NCBI GenBank assembly: GCA_017577715.1
Contig: PKRC01000013.1
Coordinates: 1 to 53,291 of the forward strand
Length of the DNA stretch: 53,291 bases
From: Clostridia bacterium
Lineage (GTDB): Bacteria > Bacillota > Clostridia > Caldicoprobacterales > Caldicoprobacteraceae
Direction: 5' to 3'
Below are positions 1 to 9,412 of this stretch, one piece after another. The notes below the pieces were generated by a model. It was not told the DNA's origin. It searched no databases and was given only the letters and a program-made list of their open reading frames with translations. The first letter of the stretch is position 1. Each line of letters starts with the position of its first letter. Position numbers and translations under genes: made by a program.

Positions 1-234
1 TATCCCCATAGTCTCGCGTTCCGAGTATTTTGTCGTCCGTAATATGTAAAATATAACTGAATCTTCTTGCTCATTTATTACTTTTTTTAGCTCAAGCTTT
101 AACTTTCTATAATTTGCCTCAGATATTTCCCCTTCGAGTACCGAATTTTGTACCCAATTCAAATATTTTCTGCAGATCTTTAACACTTTACCTACTCTTT
201 TTTCTCCCACATCATATACTAGAATTAAAAACAT
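1..234 (-). CDS. cas2: CRISPR-associated endonuclease Cas2 (partial)
   Basis: Cas2 is the small ferredoxin-fold partner that dimerises and bridges Cas1 dimers during spacer acquisition. The reverse strand from the ATG at 234 reads MFLILVYDVGEKRVGK and stays open for 78 codons to the window edge, so about 8-15 residues are missing compared with a usual 85-95 residue Cas2. The first-strand motif (hydrophobics followed by YDV) with its conserved Asp is present, as is the W-x-Q-x-S-V-x-E-G segment typical of Cas2. It is the last gene of the cas operon and, unusually, is separated from cas1 by 195 bp in which I see no convincing gene. The CRISPR array probably lies to the left, outside the window. 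Confidence 0.9.
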   Translation of the reverse strand, partial: MFLILVYDVGEKRVGKVLKICRKYLNWVQNSVLEGEISEANYRKLKLELKKVINEQEDSVIFYILRTTKYSERETMGI

Positions 235-429
235 AGTTCCCACCATTATATGTTATATGAGTACAATTTAATTAAGCCATCAGACAAACATCTAACTCTG
301 TGAATTCTTTTATTACCCGATTTCTCTCTGAAGAATAGAAATATTTTAGCTCTTATAAATGAAAAATCGACAAATTTATTTTTACCTAAAAAATGGCTAA
401 CTCTAAATCAAATTTACCTTGACCCAAAC

Positions 430-1422
430 TCACCAACGTGCTACAAAGGCTGTATATTCCTCTTCTCCTATTAAATGTTTTTCTAGTCTATACAGTTCAA
501 GCCTTATAAGGCGCCTATAAGACACATTTCTCCCAAGATTCCTGTGATTAAAAGTGGTCTTTAATTTATTTTCCATTTCCTCTACAAAAATTTTTTGCGC
601 TTTTTCTTTCAAGAGCAATCCGTCCATGCCTTTTTCAAAGTGATCCTTTGTTATCATATTTTTGCCTATTAACGTAAAAATCACTCTATCCACAATTATC
701 GGTTTAAATATCTCAGCCACATCTAAATTCAATGTAAATCGTCTAAAATTGGTAGTATGTAAAAAACCAATGCGGGGATCTAGGTGTGTTTTATAAATCT
801 CGCTGAGTATTATAGTATACAATAGCGAATTTCCAAAACTTATTAAAGTATTCAAATAATTTTTGGGTGGCCTTTTGGTACGCTGTTCAAAGGCAAATTC
901 TGCCTTACCTAAAATCACATCAAAGGCTCTATAATAGTAATCCCTTATATTCCCTTCAATCGCCATAAGCTCTTCTATATCCCTGCAGCAGCCTATCCTT
1001 TCTTCCAATATCCTTATATTCTCTTCCACCTCTTTCAATTCTTTGCCTCTGTTTATATAATACCTAAGTACCTGCCGTATGTTTTTCGAAGCACCAATGA
1101 CAAACTCCGAGGCTATTTTAAACCTCTTTTCAAAATCAAGATAATGTTCAGCCTGCTTCAATATCATATATCCCGAATTTAAATGTTCCCTGGGATAAAA
1201 TGTCCCAACATAATACCCATAACGATTAAAAAAATGCATTATTATTTCAGCCTGCGTCAAAAATTCAAGGAACCGCTTGTTTACATCTACTTCGCCAAAT
1301 ACATATATTTCTCCTGTATTTTCTACAGGAATAAATTTTTGCCCTTCCTCGCCCTCAAAATAGATTGTATTATCCTTCCTCTTTAATTCTCCGCTTGAAA
1401 ATATATAAATTGCCTTCTTCAT
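430..1422 (-). CDS. cas1: CRISPR-associated integrase Cas1 (type I-B)
   Basis: Cas1 is the metal-dependent integrase that inserts new spacers at the leader end of the array. The product is 330 residues, the usual length, with an N-terminal beta domain (MKKAIYIFSSGEL) and a C-terminal helical domain. The expected metal ligands are visible: a Glu in the IEGNIRDYYY segment, the His of GFLHTT and the Asp of NLDVAEIFKP. I chose ATG 1422 rather than the upstream TTG because it forms an ATGA overlap with the cas4 stop, and an AAGGAG site lies in the end of cas4. This tight coupling suggests that Cas4 and Cas1 are made together, as expected for PAM-selecting Cas4-Cas1 adaptation complexes. Confidence 0.96.
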   Translation of the reverse strand: MKKAIYIFSSGELKRKDNTIYFEGEEGQKFIPVENTGEIYVFGEVDVNKRFLEFLTQAEIIMHFFNRYGYYVGTFYPREHLNSGYMILKQAEHYLDFEKRFKIASEFVIGASKNIRQVLRYYINRGKELKEVEENIRILEERIGCCRDIEELMAIEGNIRDYYYRAFDVILGKAEFAFEQRTKRPPKNYLNTLISFGNSLLYTIILSEIYKTHLDPRIGFLHTTNFRRFTLNLDVAEIFKPIIVDRVIFTLIGKNMITKDHFEKGMDGLLLKEKAQKIFVEEMENKLKTTFNHRNLGRNVSYRRLIRLELYRLEKHLIGEEEYTAFVARW

Positions 1423-1913
1423 GACCAACAAAACTCCTTATACCCACAATTTTTACAATAACCTATCTTTTGAGGAGGCGGTGGCATTTCCATTGATACC
1501 ACCGCACTTATCCCTTTGAATATATTCTCTAATTCCTCTTCCAAAGCAAGAGTAAGTTCCACCGGTATTCTTTTCCTTTCTTCGGGGAACAGCAAAAGGC
1601 CTTTAGCATCCACACCGCTTTGTTTTAGCTTATAAAGATAAAAAGCAAGCTGCAATCTTGCGCTTTCTTGAGCCTTGGAGCTCTTTTTTACCTCTCCCAC
1701 CACTATATCCCCTTCATCTGACCTTATGATATCTAGAACAACATTTTCAAAGTTGATTTTTTTCTTGTCCCTGCTATACGTTTCTTGGTCAACCATTCTC
1801 CCTATCTCTATATATGGATGTTCTTGATCTGGGATTATTTGATGAGCCATAAGCCACGTTTGCCTTTTACAAATGTAGTAACTCTGTACCAAAGTCCCGG
1901 TTATGGTTACCAC
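1419..1913 (-). CDS. cas4: CRISPR-associated exonuclease Cas4
   Basis: Cas4 is a RecB-family nuclease that trims prespacers and checks the PAM before integration. The 164-residue product has one Cys near the N terminus (CKRQTW) and three at the C terminus (YCKNCGYKEFC), the four ligands of the Cas4 iron-sulfur cluster. The nuclease core shows an Asp in VVLDIIRSD and the E-x-K pair in VVGEVKKS, followed by a QLAFYLY helix (QxxxY motif). The start is a GTG that overlaps the cas3 stop codon; the stop overlaps the cas1 ATG. This overlap on both sides indicates strict translational coupling. Family assignment is firm from the motifs and operon position. Confidence 0.95.
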   Translation of the reverse strand: MVTITGTLVQSYYICKRQTWLMAHQIIPDQEHPYIEIGRMVDQETYSRDKKKINFENVVLDIIRSDEGDIVVGEVKKSSKAQESARLQLAFYLYKLKQSGVDAKGLLLFPEERKRIPVELTLALEEELENIFKGISAVVSMEMPPPPQKIGYCKNCGYKEFCWS

Positions 1914-4279
1914 AACGCCATCGCCCCTTGCGTTATAAATCCGGTATTTTTATCATAGTACTCATTCAACACATTATTGGAGACATATCTGAAACCTGCC
2001 ACTTCTGGGGGAATATTACTAATTGTCCTAGGAACGGATACGGTATACTTGTAAAAATCTGCTTTTATACGGTCGAATTGCAGTCTCCTTTCAAATTTAT
2101 CATCTATTTCTTTTATCTCAACGTATCTTTGCCAAATTTGCTTGGCTTCTTCATTTAACTCAACAAAAACGTCAATTTTAGGGTAGTCTTGTTCAATTAG
2201 CTGGAAATCAGAGATACATGTGCTACCATCCACGCTTTCATATTTCATCTTATAAACCGCTGTCAAAAGTTCCCTAGAGATATCGCTGGATTTTTTCGCC
2301 TGAACCTCAGCGTAATACTCTTCTATTATCCCTAAAAACTCTTTTTCCTCAATAAAATCCCTTTTATTCAGCAGCCTCTTGGTTATATCTAAGAGGACCG
2401 AGTCATATATATAAGAAGCGTAGGTCCTCCTTTCATCTTTTAGCGAAACAACTATGACGTGACCTTTGCCCATACCATTTCGGTTACAACGACCAGCTGC
2501 CTGGTTTATTGAATCAAGTGGGGCCAAATCTCTATAGACCACATCAAAATCAATATCCACCCCTGCTTCCACCACCTGTGTGGTAACGGCAAGCCTTGTT
2601 TTTCTCTCTTTCATAAGTCGTATACGTTCAAGCCTTTCATAAGGCACTACATGAGTTGACAGATAAACTATCTCTTCTCCCGTCTTTTCCCTTAAAAGCT
2701 TATAAAAGGCTTTTGCTGATTCTATGGTATTTAAAATGAACAAATAACTCTTATCATTATCAAGTTTCAGGCTCTCAGTAAACTCTTCAAGATTTAAGCA
2801 GGTATCAATCCTAGGTATAATGGTTACTCTTCCCATATTATTGAAATAAAACTCCCTATTTACTAGATGAGTAACCTCATGACGTGAAAAAATCAAAGGT
2901 TCAGTTGCAGTCACAAAAATAACATATACATCCAGGTCCTGCGTTAACTTTTTAAACATTTCCCCAACAAGAAGCCAGTAATGAGTAGGTATAGATTGGA
3001 CTTCATCCAATATTATTATACTACCGCTTAAACGATGAAATTTTCGTAAATTTCGATTTCTATTTGAAAAAATGGTATGAAAAAGCTGGACAAAAGTAGT
3101 AACTATTATTTCTGCATTCCATCCTTCTATCAAAATTTTAGCGTCATCGCTTTCAAACTCGTCTTGGCCTTTTCGATAGTACACATCCGCAAGGTGATGA
3201 TGTTTCAATAATAGACTGGTATCAACATCAAATCCATTAGCAATCAAGACCTTTTCAAACTGCTCGGCATTTTGTTCGATGATGCTTAAAAAGGGAAGCG
3301 AATATATAATACGTGGGGTGTATCCTTTTGTTGATTGTATCCATTTCCTCAATTTAAGGGCAAATGCTAGCGATGTCAATGTTTTCCCCAATCCCGTAGG
3401 AAGATTTATGGACATGATCTTGGCATTTAACTCTATTGGTGCAGACAAGACCTCCTCATATGCTTTTTGCCTTAAGGCGTTCAGCCAGCTGTCCTTTATA
3501 TTCATAGTTGCTTTGTAATTATCCACTACATTGGCACCCAAATCAACATCTGGCCGCTCAACATTTTTACCTACCGTCACTTCGCTTTTATCGGCGTCTA
3601 TTAACAGGGAGAACACAAAATTGGTCAAAATATACGGTTCAATATCCTTCATGCGTTCTAATTTTCGCAATTTCATCCTCCAATGCCTTAGCTCATCCTG
3701 AAAAGCAAGGACCCATTCTTTAAGATGAGATGTGGTTATGTCTATATTCAATCCTGCCTGACGTAACCTTTCATTTACCAGGGCCAGCTTTGTTTCTTGT
3801 ATGCTGTCCACCTGCCTCAGCAAAACACCTTTTTCCTTTTCATTCAATATCACTTCATTCATCACATCAATAAAATCTCCATGATGCCTACGGACGGACA
3901 AAAAGGCGATAAGGGGCAAAAAATCCCCTTTATCGCCTTTTGGCAAATTATCCTTCTCAAACTCGGCTTTTGCAGCAAAATATGCCGCAATTGCGGAGAG
4001 AAGGCCATGATGGGTTTCATCCTTATTTTTCAGCTTATCTTTAATGCTAGCAGGTGCAAACAGATATTCTTGAAAATATGAAGTAGCCTTCCCTATATCA
4101 TGGCATAAAGCACAAACTCTGATCAACTTTGATAAAGTATGCTTACCGTAATATTTAAAAATATCATCGGGGGTTTGGTCTAAATTTTGTATGGCTATAT
4201 CTGCCACATTGACAAGATGTTCTTCCAGCAGCTTTCCCTCGTGAGAATAAAGCTCAGAAGAATACAATGCGCTCTCCAT
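1907..4279 (-). CDS. cas3: CRISPR-associated helicase-nuclease Cas3
   Basis: Cas3 is recruited by Cascade to unwind and degrade target DNA. From ATG 4279 the protein is 790 residues. The N-terminal HD nuclease domain shows His21 and the CHDIGK motif (His60, Asp61). The superfamily-2 helicase part has Walker A (NLPTGLGKT, near residue 290), motif II as ILDEVQ, and motif VI as AAGRCNRNG. I chose ATG 4279 because GGGAGG lies just upstream in cas5 and the HD domain starts soon after; this makes the gene overlap cas5 by 26 bases. A longer open frame to 4351 has no ribosome site of its own and runs through cas5. All main catalytic motifs are present, so it looks active. Confidence 0.96.
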   Translation of the reverse strand: MESALYSSELYSHEGKLLEEHLVNVADIAIQNLDQTPDDIFKYYGKHTLSKLIRVCALCHDIGKATSYFQEYLFAPASIKDKLKNKDETHHGLLSAIAAYFAAKAEFEKDNLPKGDKGDFLPLIAFLSVRRHHGDFIDVMNEVILNEKEKGVLLRQVDSIQETKLALVNERLRQAGLNIDITTSHLKEWVLAFQDELRHWRMKLRKLERMKDIEPYILTNFVFSLLIDADKSEVTVGKNVERPDVDLGANVVDNYKATMNIKDSWLNALRQKAYEEVLSAPIELNAKIMSINLPTGLGKTLTSLAFALKLRKWIQSTKGYTPRIIYSLPFLSIIEQNAEQFEKVLIANGFDVDTSLLLKHHHLADVYYRKGQDEFESDDAKILIEGWNAEIIVTTFVQLFHTIFSNRNRNLRKFHRLSGSIIILDEVQSIPTHYWLLVGEMFKKLTQDLDVYVIFVTATEPLIFSRHEVTHLVNREFYFNNMGRVTIIPRIDTCLNLEEFTESLKLDNDKSYLFILNTIESAKAFYKLLREKTGEEIVYLSTHVVPYERLERIRLMKERKTRLAVTTQVVEAGVDIDFDVVYRDLAPLDSINQAAGRCNRNGMGKGHVIVVSLKDERRTYASYIYDSVLLDITKRLLNKRDFIEEKEFLGIIEEYYAEVQAKKSSDISRELLTAVYKMKYESVDGSTCISDFQLIEQDYPKIDVFVELNEEAKQIWQRYVEIKEIDDKFERRLQFDRIKADFYKYTVSVPRTISNIPPEVAGFRYVSNNVLNEYYDKNTGFITQGAMALW

Positions 4280-4970
4280 TTTCAACCTCCCAATACACTT
4301 TGGTTCGCGCATAAATCGGTTTGCCCTGAGCTTCAAATAGCACATCTTCATAACGTTCTACTACTCGTTGCTGATTCATATCCACAGAAACTCTCTCCTT
4401 CAAATACCTCTTACCTTCCTCGAAGCGTATGCCATAATCCTCAATAGCACTCATGGGTATAACGGTGGCAATTTCCCCTTCAGCGCTGTGGCCTTCCGTT
4501 ACCTCCCATAATCCCACATATTTGAAATCAGCCAACAGTTCGCTCAATCCTAACGAAAGGGTATAAACGGTTTTATGCTCCTTTACGTGATCCACCAATT
4601 TGCTAAAAACGCTTTCATCATTATGGGACACATATATCCTATAAGCCGGGTCTTTCAAAAATTCAGTTCTTATCTGCGTCCGAGCTTTATGTGATCCTTT
4701 TTGGATGGGAATCCAGCAGTTATCTTTAGTATTTATATAGTTAATTCCCATCCTAATTTTTTTAACTGGTGAAAGAATTCTTATAGCAATTTTGCAATTT
4801 TTATGAGAAAAGACTTCTAAATACTCGATTTTGTCCGCCCCGACTATAGCGCCCAGCATTCCACGCACAGTAGGCGGAGGTGGAAAAGAAAAGGTAAGAG
4901 GTGACGATGTAGTATAGAATTTTTTAAAGTGGCCAAAATCCCCATATATATCGAAGGCCAACACTTTCAT
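4254..4970 (-). CDS. cas5: Cascade subunit Cas5 (type I-B)
   Basis: Cas5 caps the 5' handle of the crRNA in Cascade. The 238-residue protein starts with the RAMP-fold strand MKVLAFDIYGDFGHFKK, and has the proline-rich FSFPPPPTVRGMLGAIVG segment that is characteristic of Cas5 of types I-A and I-B (the mobile loop plus following helix). It lies 12 bp after cas7 and its end overlaps the start of cas3. Length and motif order match Cas5b/Cas5h proteins of Clostridia. No key segment appears to be missing. Confidence 0.94.
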   Translation of the reverse strand: MKVLAFDIYGDFGHFKKFYTTSSPLTFSFPPPPTVRGMLGAIVGADKIEYLEVFSHKNCKIAIRILSPVKKIRMGINYINTKDNCWIPIQKGSHKARTQIRTEFLKDPAYRIYVSHNDESVFSKLVDHVKEHKTVYTLSLGLSELLADFKYVGLWEVTEGHSAEGEIATVIPMSAIEDYGIRFEEGKRYLKERVSVDMNQQRVVERYEDVLFEAQGKPIYARTKVYWEVENGERIVFF

Positions 4971-4982
4971 ACTGCATACCCC

Positions 4983-5891
4983 TTAAAATGAGAGTTCCTC
5001 TGCGTTAAACCCGGCCATTGCATCTTGCACAGATATTTCTTTGCCGTTTAACATCAAAATCACACGCTCGTCCACCTTGTAATTTATCTTTTCAATGGCT
5101 CTTTTGTGCCTATTTAGAGCATCTACCAGTTCAGTAATATCCAATTTACCATCTTTTATATCGCGGATCTCTTCATCATTTTTATTGCTTACAAACTTTA
5201 TCCTCTTGTCCAGCTCACCCATGTGGAAATTTTTCTCTTTATATACCACTTGTATCAATAATCTGGGCATCTGACCAGCCTTTGAAGTGGATAAAAGATT
5301 CTTTGTCCCATTCCACAGTCCTTCCAGAAGATATGAGATATCCTGCTCCGTCAACTCTATCCCCTGACTTGCAGCTGCGTTTTCGTTTACAATACCGTAG
5401 AAAGCTATGAGTGAATAAGGAAGTATGTATTTTTCGGTGAAAGTACCCTGTTTTTTGTCCTGCTGCGAAGGCATTACAGTAGTCCCCTTTACGTATACCA
5501 TATTTACCCTGTGCAGCGATCTGCCGTATTTGAACTGTACAGGCCCAGTTAAGGTCATGGTCTTGTCCCTAACCGCGGTAGTTGCCCCAAAAAGCCTGAC
5601 GTCAATGCATTTTTTAATAATGTCTTCATTGCCCTTAAAATCTGCCAGCCTCTTTTCCTTTGTCCTCAGGCTACCGTCATCTTCCCTTATCTCGAGCACA
5701 AATACATCCAGCCCTTTGTAATAATGCAGGTAATCTCTCACTGTTCTTTTAAGCCTTACATCTGTTACTATGTTGACCCCCGTCTCCTCATCTATCCTGG
5801 GTTTGTTTTCGTCCACCGGGTCACCATTGGGATTGGCATCGGTCACATCATAAACAAAAAGTATCTCAGACCTATTTTTTATTACGGACAT
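4983..5891 (-). CDS. cas7: Cascade backbone subunit Cas7 (Csh2-type)
   Basis: Cas7 polymerises along the crRNA spacer to make the Cascade backbone. The 302-residue product begins SVIKNRSEILFVYDVTDANPN, the hallmark start of the type I-B Csh2 family, followed by PRIDEETG and TDVRLKRTVRDY. A TLTGPVQFKYGRSLH segment and the downstream KQGTFTEK block are also typical. It follows cas8b by about 30 bp with an AGGTATGATTTATG-type start region and precedes cas5. This gene, more than any other here, fixes the subtype as I-B. Confidence 0.95.
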   Translation of the reverse strand: MSVIKNRSEILFVYDVTDANPNGDPVDENKPRIDEETGVNIVTDVRLKRTVRDYLHYYKGLDVFVLEIREDDGSLRTKEKRLADFKGNEDIIKKCIDVRLFGATTAVRDKTMTLTGPVQFKYGRSLHRVNMVYVKGTTVMPSQQDKKQGTFTEKYILPYSLIAFYGIVNENAAASQGIELTEQDISYLLEGLWNGTKNLLSTSKAGQMPRLLIQVVYKEKNFHMGELDKRIKFVSNKNDEEIRDIKDGKLDITELVDALNRHKRAIEKINYKVDERVILMLNGKEISVQDAMAGFNAEELSF

Positions 5892-5922
5892 AAATCATAC
5901 CTCCCCCTCATCTCATTATCTT

Positions 5923-7704
5923 TTATTCTTGAATTTGCATTTCTTCTGGCTTTTCATCAGGATAGATTATCTTGGCCACTTCATCCACCATGTTCATACC
6001 TGCTGCAAAATAGAAGTTAAGCTCATCAACTGTCATCTGCCAATTATCCTGGGCAAGCAATAAATAATTAGAAGCTTCCCGTGCTAAAATTCTTTTGCCT
6101 TTATCAAATGCATCGTATTCTTCCAGCTTACTTTGCAATTTTGGCAAAAGGCCCTTAAAATCGCTTTCATTCATTTTCAAGCTCTTCAAATTTTTCATGA
6201 AAGGTTTCGCTTTCCGTTCCTTGTATTGTTTTCGCAGCAACAGCTCAGTTAAGGCACCAAGCAGAAATAGGCCTCTTTTCAATGGTACTTCAAAGGCAGG
6301 CCCATATTTTTTAAACAGCTCATCAAACACCCTCTCTTCCATAGCCTCCTCCTCCATTCTTATTAATCCTAATGTTTGCAAAAAGTATATCGTCATCAGA
6401 CCATCTTTGACAGCCTGATAAAAGTATCCCTCATTTACAAATTCATGCCTTATCTTTTTCATGATGAACTGAATCAAAAAGTGGTAGCTGATAGGCCTAT
6501 CCTTAAACACCCTGTCCACAATATCGAGAAAGTATCCATCCAGATCATAATCTCTCTTATTTGGATCAGATCGAGAGAAGAAGTTTCTTATGGAGCCAAA
6601 TGTAAATTTATCTTCAAAAATTTCGTCGGTCTTATGCTTTGCATCAAATATCCTGCGGAGGCGAGAGGGAAATACGTCTTCTATCAACAGGAGAATCCTC
6701 TCTGCAGCATTCATTTTCTTAATAAAAAGGAAGTTAAGCGTTATAACATCATGGATATCTTTTAGATAGTACAGTATATCATCTTCATCAGTTGTAATCC
6801 TGTCTATTACATCCTGCTTCAAGGAAATCAATTTAGACGTATTGGCAAATATATCAAGTATTTCTTCAGGTAGCATTTCTGCTCCCATCACAAATTTGGG
6901 AATGAGATTATACTCTATACCACAAAACCTAAAAGTCAAATATTTTTCCACATATTTTTTACCTTCATCCAGTGCCAATTTGCACTCTTTACATACGGGG
7001 AAGTTCTTCCATGCTTGGCTTTCTTTAAAACCACCTGTTATATACCCAATCTTATCCAATGTATAAAATGCATAAGTATCCAAATTGCCTATTACCACAT
7101 CCTTTCTTTGTCCACAAATTGAACATATTTTATCTTTTGCAGCACACCTTTGGCCCTTTTCATTTACCTGATATAAAAGCAACTGCGCAAAAACTGGAAA
7201 ATCACCTATGTACTTTTCTTCACCATCTTGCTTAAACTTAAGCGTAACAACTATACCCGTTTTATTGGGCGTCTCATCCCTTGTTTTTAAGATTCGTTCC
7301 CTTATGTAGTCTGCATTCTGCGCTATCTGTTCCTTGATTTGTGCTAAGAAATCCCTCTCTTGATCTGAAACAGGGAGATGCTTTTCCCCAAGTATATTAA
7401 ACCAGCCAAGTATTTTATTATCAAAGGTGGTTTCAGGTTTGCCACTCAATCTCGCTGTAGGCGTGAGATCTGCGCCGTTGGCGGCACCACTTCTGTATAG
7501 ATATCTCATTATTTTTTCTTTATCATAATCCTCCAGCTCAACACCTTCAAAACTCCACCTGCCACCCGCTTGCTCTTTTAAGACGATTGCTATAACTTTT
7601 TTATAGCTGCCATTGGAATCCGGATCCTCTACAAGCACTTCTAAAGGAGTTAACCCTTCCTGCTTAATCCTGAGCTGCCCTATCTCTCTTACAGCAGCAA
7701 GCAT
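5923..7704 (-). CDS. cas8b: Cascade large subunit Cas8b (Csh1-type)
   Basis: The large subunit recognises the PAM and helps open the target duplex. The product is 593 residues, normal for Csh1. A zinc-finger-like segment sits about one third of the way in: a KICSICGQRK Cys pair and then FPVCKECKLALDEGKK, the classic four-Cys arrangement of TM1802/Csh1 proteins. The rest is helical and divergent as usual for Cas8. The start ATG at 7704 has a GGGGGG-containing site a few bases upstream. A gap of 191 bp separates it from cas6, with no repeats inside, so cas6 may also be made on a separate transcript. Confidence 0.92.
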   Translation of the reverse strand: MLAAVREIGQLRIKQEGLTPLEVLVEDPDSNGSYKKVIAIVLKEQAGGRWSFEGVELEDYDKEKIMRYLYRSGAANGADLTPTARLSGKPETTFDNKILGWFNILGEKHLPVSDQERDFLAQIKEQIAQNADYIRERILKTRDETPNKTGIVVTLKFKQDGEEKYIGDFPVFAQLLLYQVNEKGQRCAAKDKICSICGQRKDVVIGNLDTYAFYTLDKIGYITGGFKESQAWKNFPVCKECKLALDEGKKYVEKYLTFRFCGIEYNLIPKFVMGAEMLPEEILDIFANTSKLISLKQDVIDRITTDEDDILYYLKDIHDVITLNFLFIKKMNAAERILLLIEDVFPSRLRRIFDAKHKTDEIFEDKFTFGSIRNFFSRSDPNKRDYDLDGYFLDIVDRVFKDRPISYHFLIQFIMKKIRHEFVNEGYFYQAVKDGLMTIYFLQTLGLIRMEEEAMEERVFDELFKKYGPAFEVPLKRGLFLLGALTELLLRKQYKERKAKPFMKNLKSLKMNESDFKGLLPKLQSKLEEYDAFDKGKRILAREASNYLLLAQDNWQMTVDELNFYFAAGMNMVDEVAKIIYPDEKPEEMQIQE

Positions 7705-7895
7705 TTTCTGCCCCCCTTTTCACTCTCTGGTTAAATACAAAACTTTGCATAGCCTGATTTGTGACGATATGTTTAAAGCTTTCAATAATTTAAAACTCAC
7801 TCTTTAACACTCCATAATCATTATACCATATAATTAGACATCATTTCTGTCTTATAAATTTTATGGCCCAAAATTTGTTAAATTTGCATAAAATT

Positions 7896-8651
7896 TTACC
7901 TTTTAAATCCCTCTATTATCTCAAAACACCCAAACCCCTGCGAGTTTTTACTGCCCAATCCGGCCTCGTAGGCAACTTTTATAAGCCTTCTATCTCCCTT
8001 TAACCTATATATTCCATTCCAGCCCTTTATTACCGTGTCTTTGTATTCTAAAACTTTACAGTACCGCTCATCCCTAGGCCCCAAAGGCTCTATTTTTATA
8101 TCGCCGTCCTGTATGCTCTCACCGTATATGAGCTGATATTTCCTCTCAAGATTCATCCTTATAAGCTCAGAAAACCATTCATCCCAGGGAGAAAAATAGA
8201 TCGTCCGCGATCTGCCGCCCTTTTTCACGGTGTTGTAAGCCACAACCGGTGAAAGCATTTTTATGAGCACTTCTTCGTTGAAATCCATGTCTTCAAAACC
8301 CTGAAATACTGCTATACTGGTAAGTATCAGCTTTTGTCCGCATATATTTAAGTTATCATTTCGCAGCATACCCTCAGCCAGTTCGCGCAAAAATCTTTCA
8401 ACCGGCGAAGCCACAATGAGATCGACGGGAGGCGTAAACTCTATTTTACCGTTTTTCATCTTAAAATGGCCCATTAACCGTGAAAATGTAAACAACTTAA
8501 ACTGCCTGCCGTTTATCATAAATCCATGGTCATGGAGGAAATCCGATAATTCCTTAGAAATATTGTTGTATATCATAGATTGCACAAAATAATTATACTG
8601 TACCGGTATAATTATATTTTTTTCAGCCTGAAATGTAAGCTTTATTCTCAT
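7896..8651 (-). CDS. cas6: CRISPR pre-crRNA endoribonuclease Cas6
   Basis: Cas6 cuts the repeat RNA to release crRNAs. The 251-residue protein has a RAMP-type first strand (RIKLTFQAEKNIIIP) and ends with the glycine-rich loop GLGSKNSQGFGCFEII that marks Cas6 and contacts the repeat. A likely catalytic His is among those near the N terminus (for example in the LHDHGF segment), but I cannot place it with certainty. It is the first cas gene on the minus strand. An AGAGGGG site precedes ATG 8651. I did not find a strong promoter in the 570 bp upstream. Confidence 0.94.
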   Translation of the reverse strand: MRIKLTFQAEKNIIIPVQYNYFVQSMIYNNISKELSDFLHDHGFMINGRQFKLFTFSRLMGHFKMKNGKIEFTPPVDLIVASPVERFLRELAEGMLRNDNLNICGQKLILTSIAVFQGFEDMDFNEEVLIKMLSPVVAYNTVKKGGRSRTIYFSPWDEWFSELIRMNLERKYQLIYGESIQDGDIKIEPLGPRDERYCKVLEYKDTVIKGWNGIYRLKGDRRLIKVAYEAGLGSKNSQGFGCFEIIEGFKR

Positions 8652-9223
8652 AAGCTCTTACCCCTCTTATCTTGCTTTATTTGTTTTATTAAACGCTATT
8701 GCAACAGCGGATATGATTTTACATCTGAATCTTATTTATACTTCTAAAGCTGCATTCAAAGAAAAACGCATAATAATACAATTTCTATCTGCCAAGGTAA
8801 AGCACCCCTTTTTATGCCGTGACAATTTCACCCTCACATGTCCAAACAATTTTATTTATTAATATTCTACATTATTTCCATAAATCCTTCTTTAATTGTG
8901 CATTTTATGTAAAAAATCCCAGCACCTTATCCGTCTCATGCATTATAAAAAGCCACAAATCGTCTTTTGGCGACATTAATCTCTCCTTCACTTATTAACA
9001 CAAAAAAGAGGGCAAAATCGGAAATAAATCCCGTAGCCCTCTATTCCTTTCAAATTCATAATTCTATTATCAGGCCTTTACCTTTATTTAACAATCTTAA
9101 AAGTAACTTCAAGCCTTAATACATCTCATATGCAAATACTATACGGCTCTTTAACTTGTCATTTTGATCTTTACTGTTTATTGCCCAAACATGCTACTCG
9201 GCTGTTAGGTAGTCTTCAAGTCT
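8652..9223. other. Gene-free stretch upstream of cas6
   Basis: AT-rich spacer of 572 bp between cas6 and the ferredoxin gene. I see a terminator-like hairpin at 9002-9041 and otherwise only short frames. It should hold the cas operon promoter (minus strand), but no good -35/-10 pair stood out. There are no direct repeats of CRISPR type and no tRNA. Confidence 0.6.
9002..9041 (-). terminator. Rho-independent terminator after ferredoxin gene
   Basis: On the minus strand GAGGGC pairs with GCCCTC across a 22-base loop that can add CGG/CCG pairs, followed directly by six T. It lies about 180 bases past the ferredoxin stop. Confidence 0.6.
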
Positions 9224-9412
9224 CTACTCAATGCTTATGGCTCCGGTGGGGCATTGCTGCTGAGCATCCTGTGCACAGTCTACAGCATCCTCGGGAATCT
9301 CGCCCTCTATAGCCGCTGCAAGCCCGTCATCGTCCATGTGAAAAACGCTAGGGCATAGATCGGCACAGAGCCCGCATCCAATACAGGTATCTTTATCTAC
9401 GTATGCTTTCAC
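9224..9412 (-). CDS. Single [4Fe-4S] ferredoxin
   Basis: A 62-residue low-potential electron carrier of the Thermotoga maritima type, which contains one [4Fe-4S] cluster. Ligand cysteines are Cys10, Cys13, Cys16 (CIGCGLC) and Cys54 (QQQCPTGAIS). Cys20 and Cys46 sit where the Thermotoga protein has its structural disulfide. The start is a GTG at 9412: AGGAGAGG is six bases upstream, whereas the longer ATG frame would place that site inside the gene. Acidic composition is typical. It is the natural partner for the pyruvate:ferredoxin oxidoreductase at 36.3-39.4 kb, although the two are not neighbours. Transcribed alone, with its own terminator. Confidence 0.93.
   Translation of the reverse strand: MKAYVDKDTCIGCGLCADLCPSVFHMDDDGLAAAIEGEIPEDAVDCAQDAQQQCPTGAISIE

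Noticed and set aside
235..429. Open stretch of about 57 codons on the minus strand between cas1 and cas2
   Set aside because: No start codon or ribosome site, strongly AT-rich, no recognisable sequence.
7705..7895. Possible CRISPR repeats between cas8b and cas6
   Set aside because: No direct repeat of 25-40 bases is present; only AT-rich sequence.
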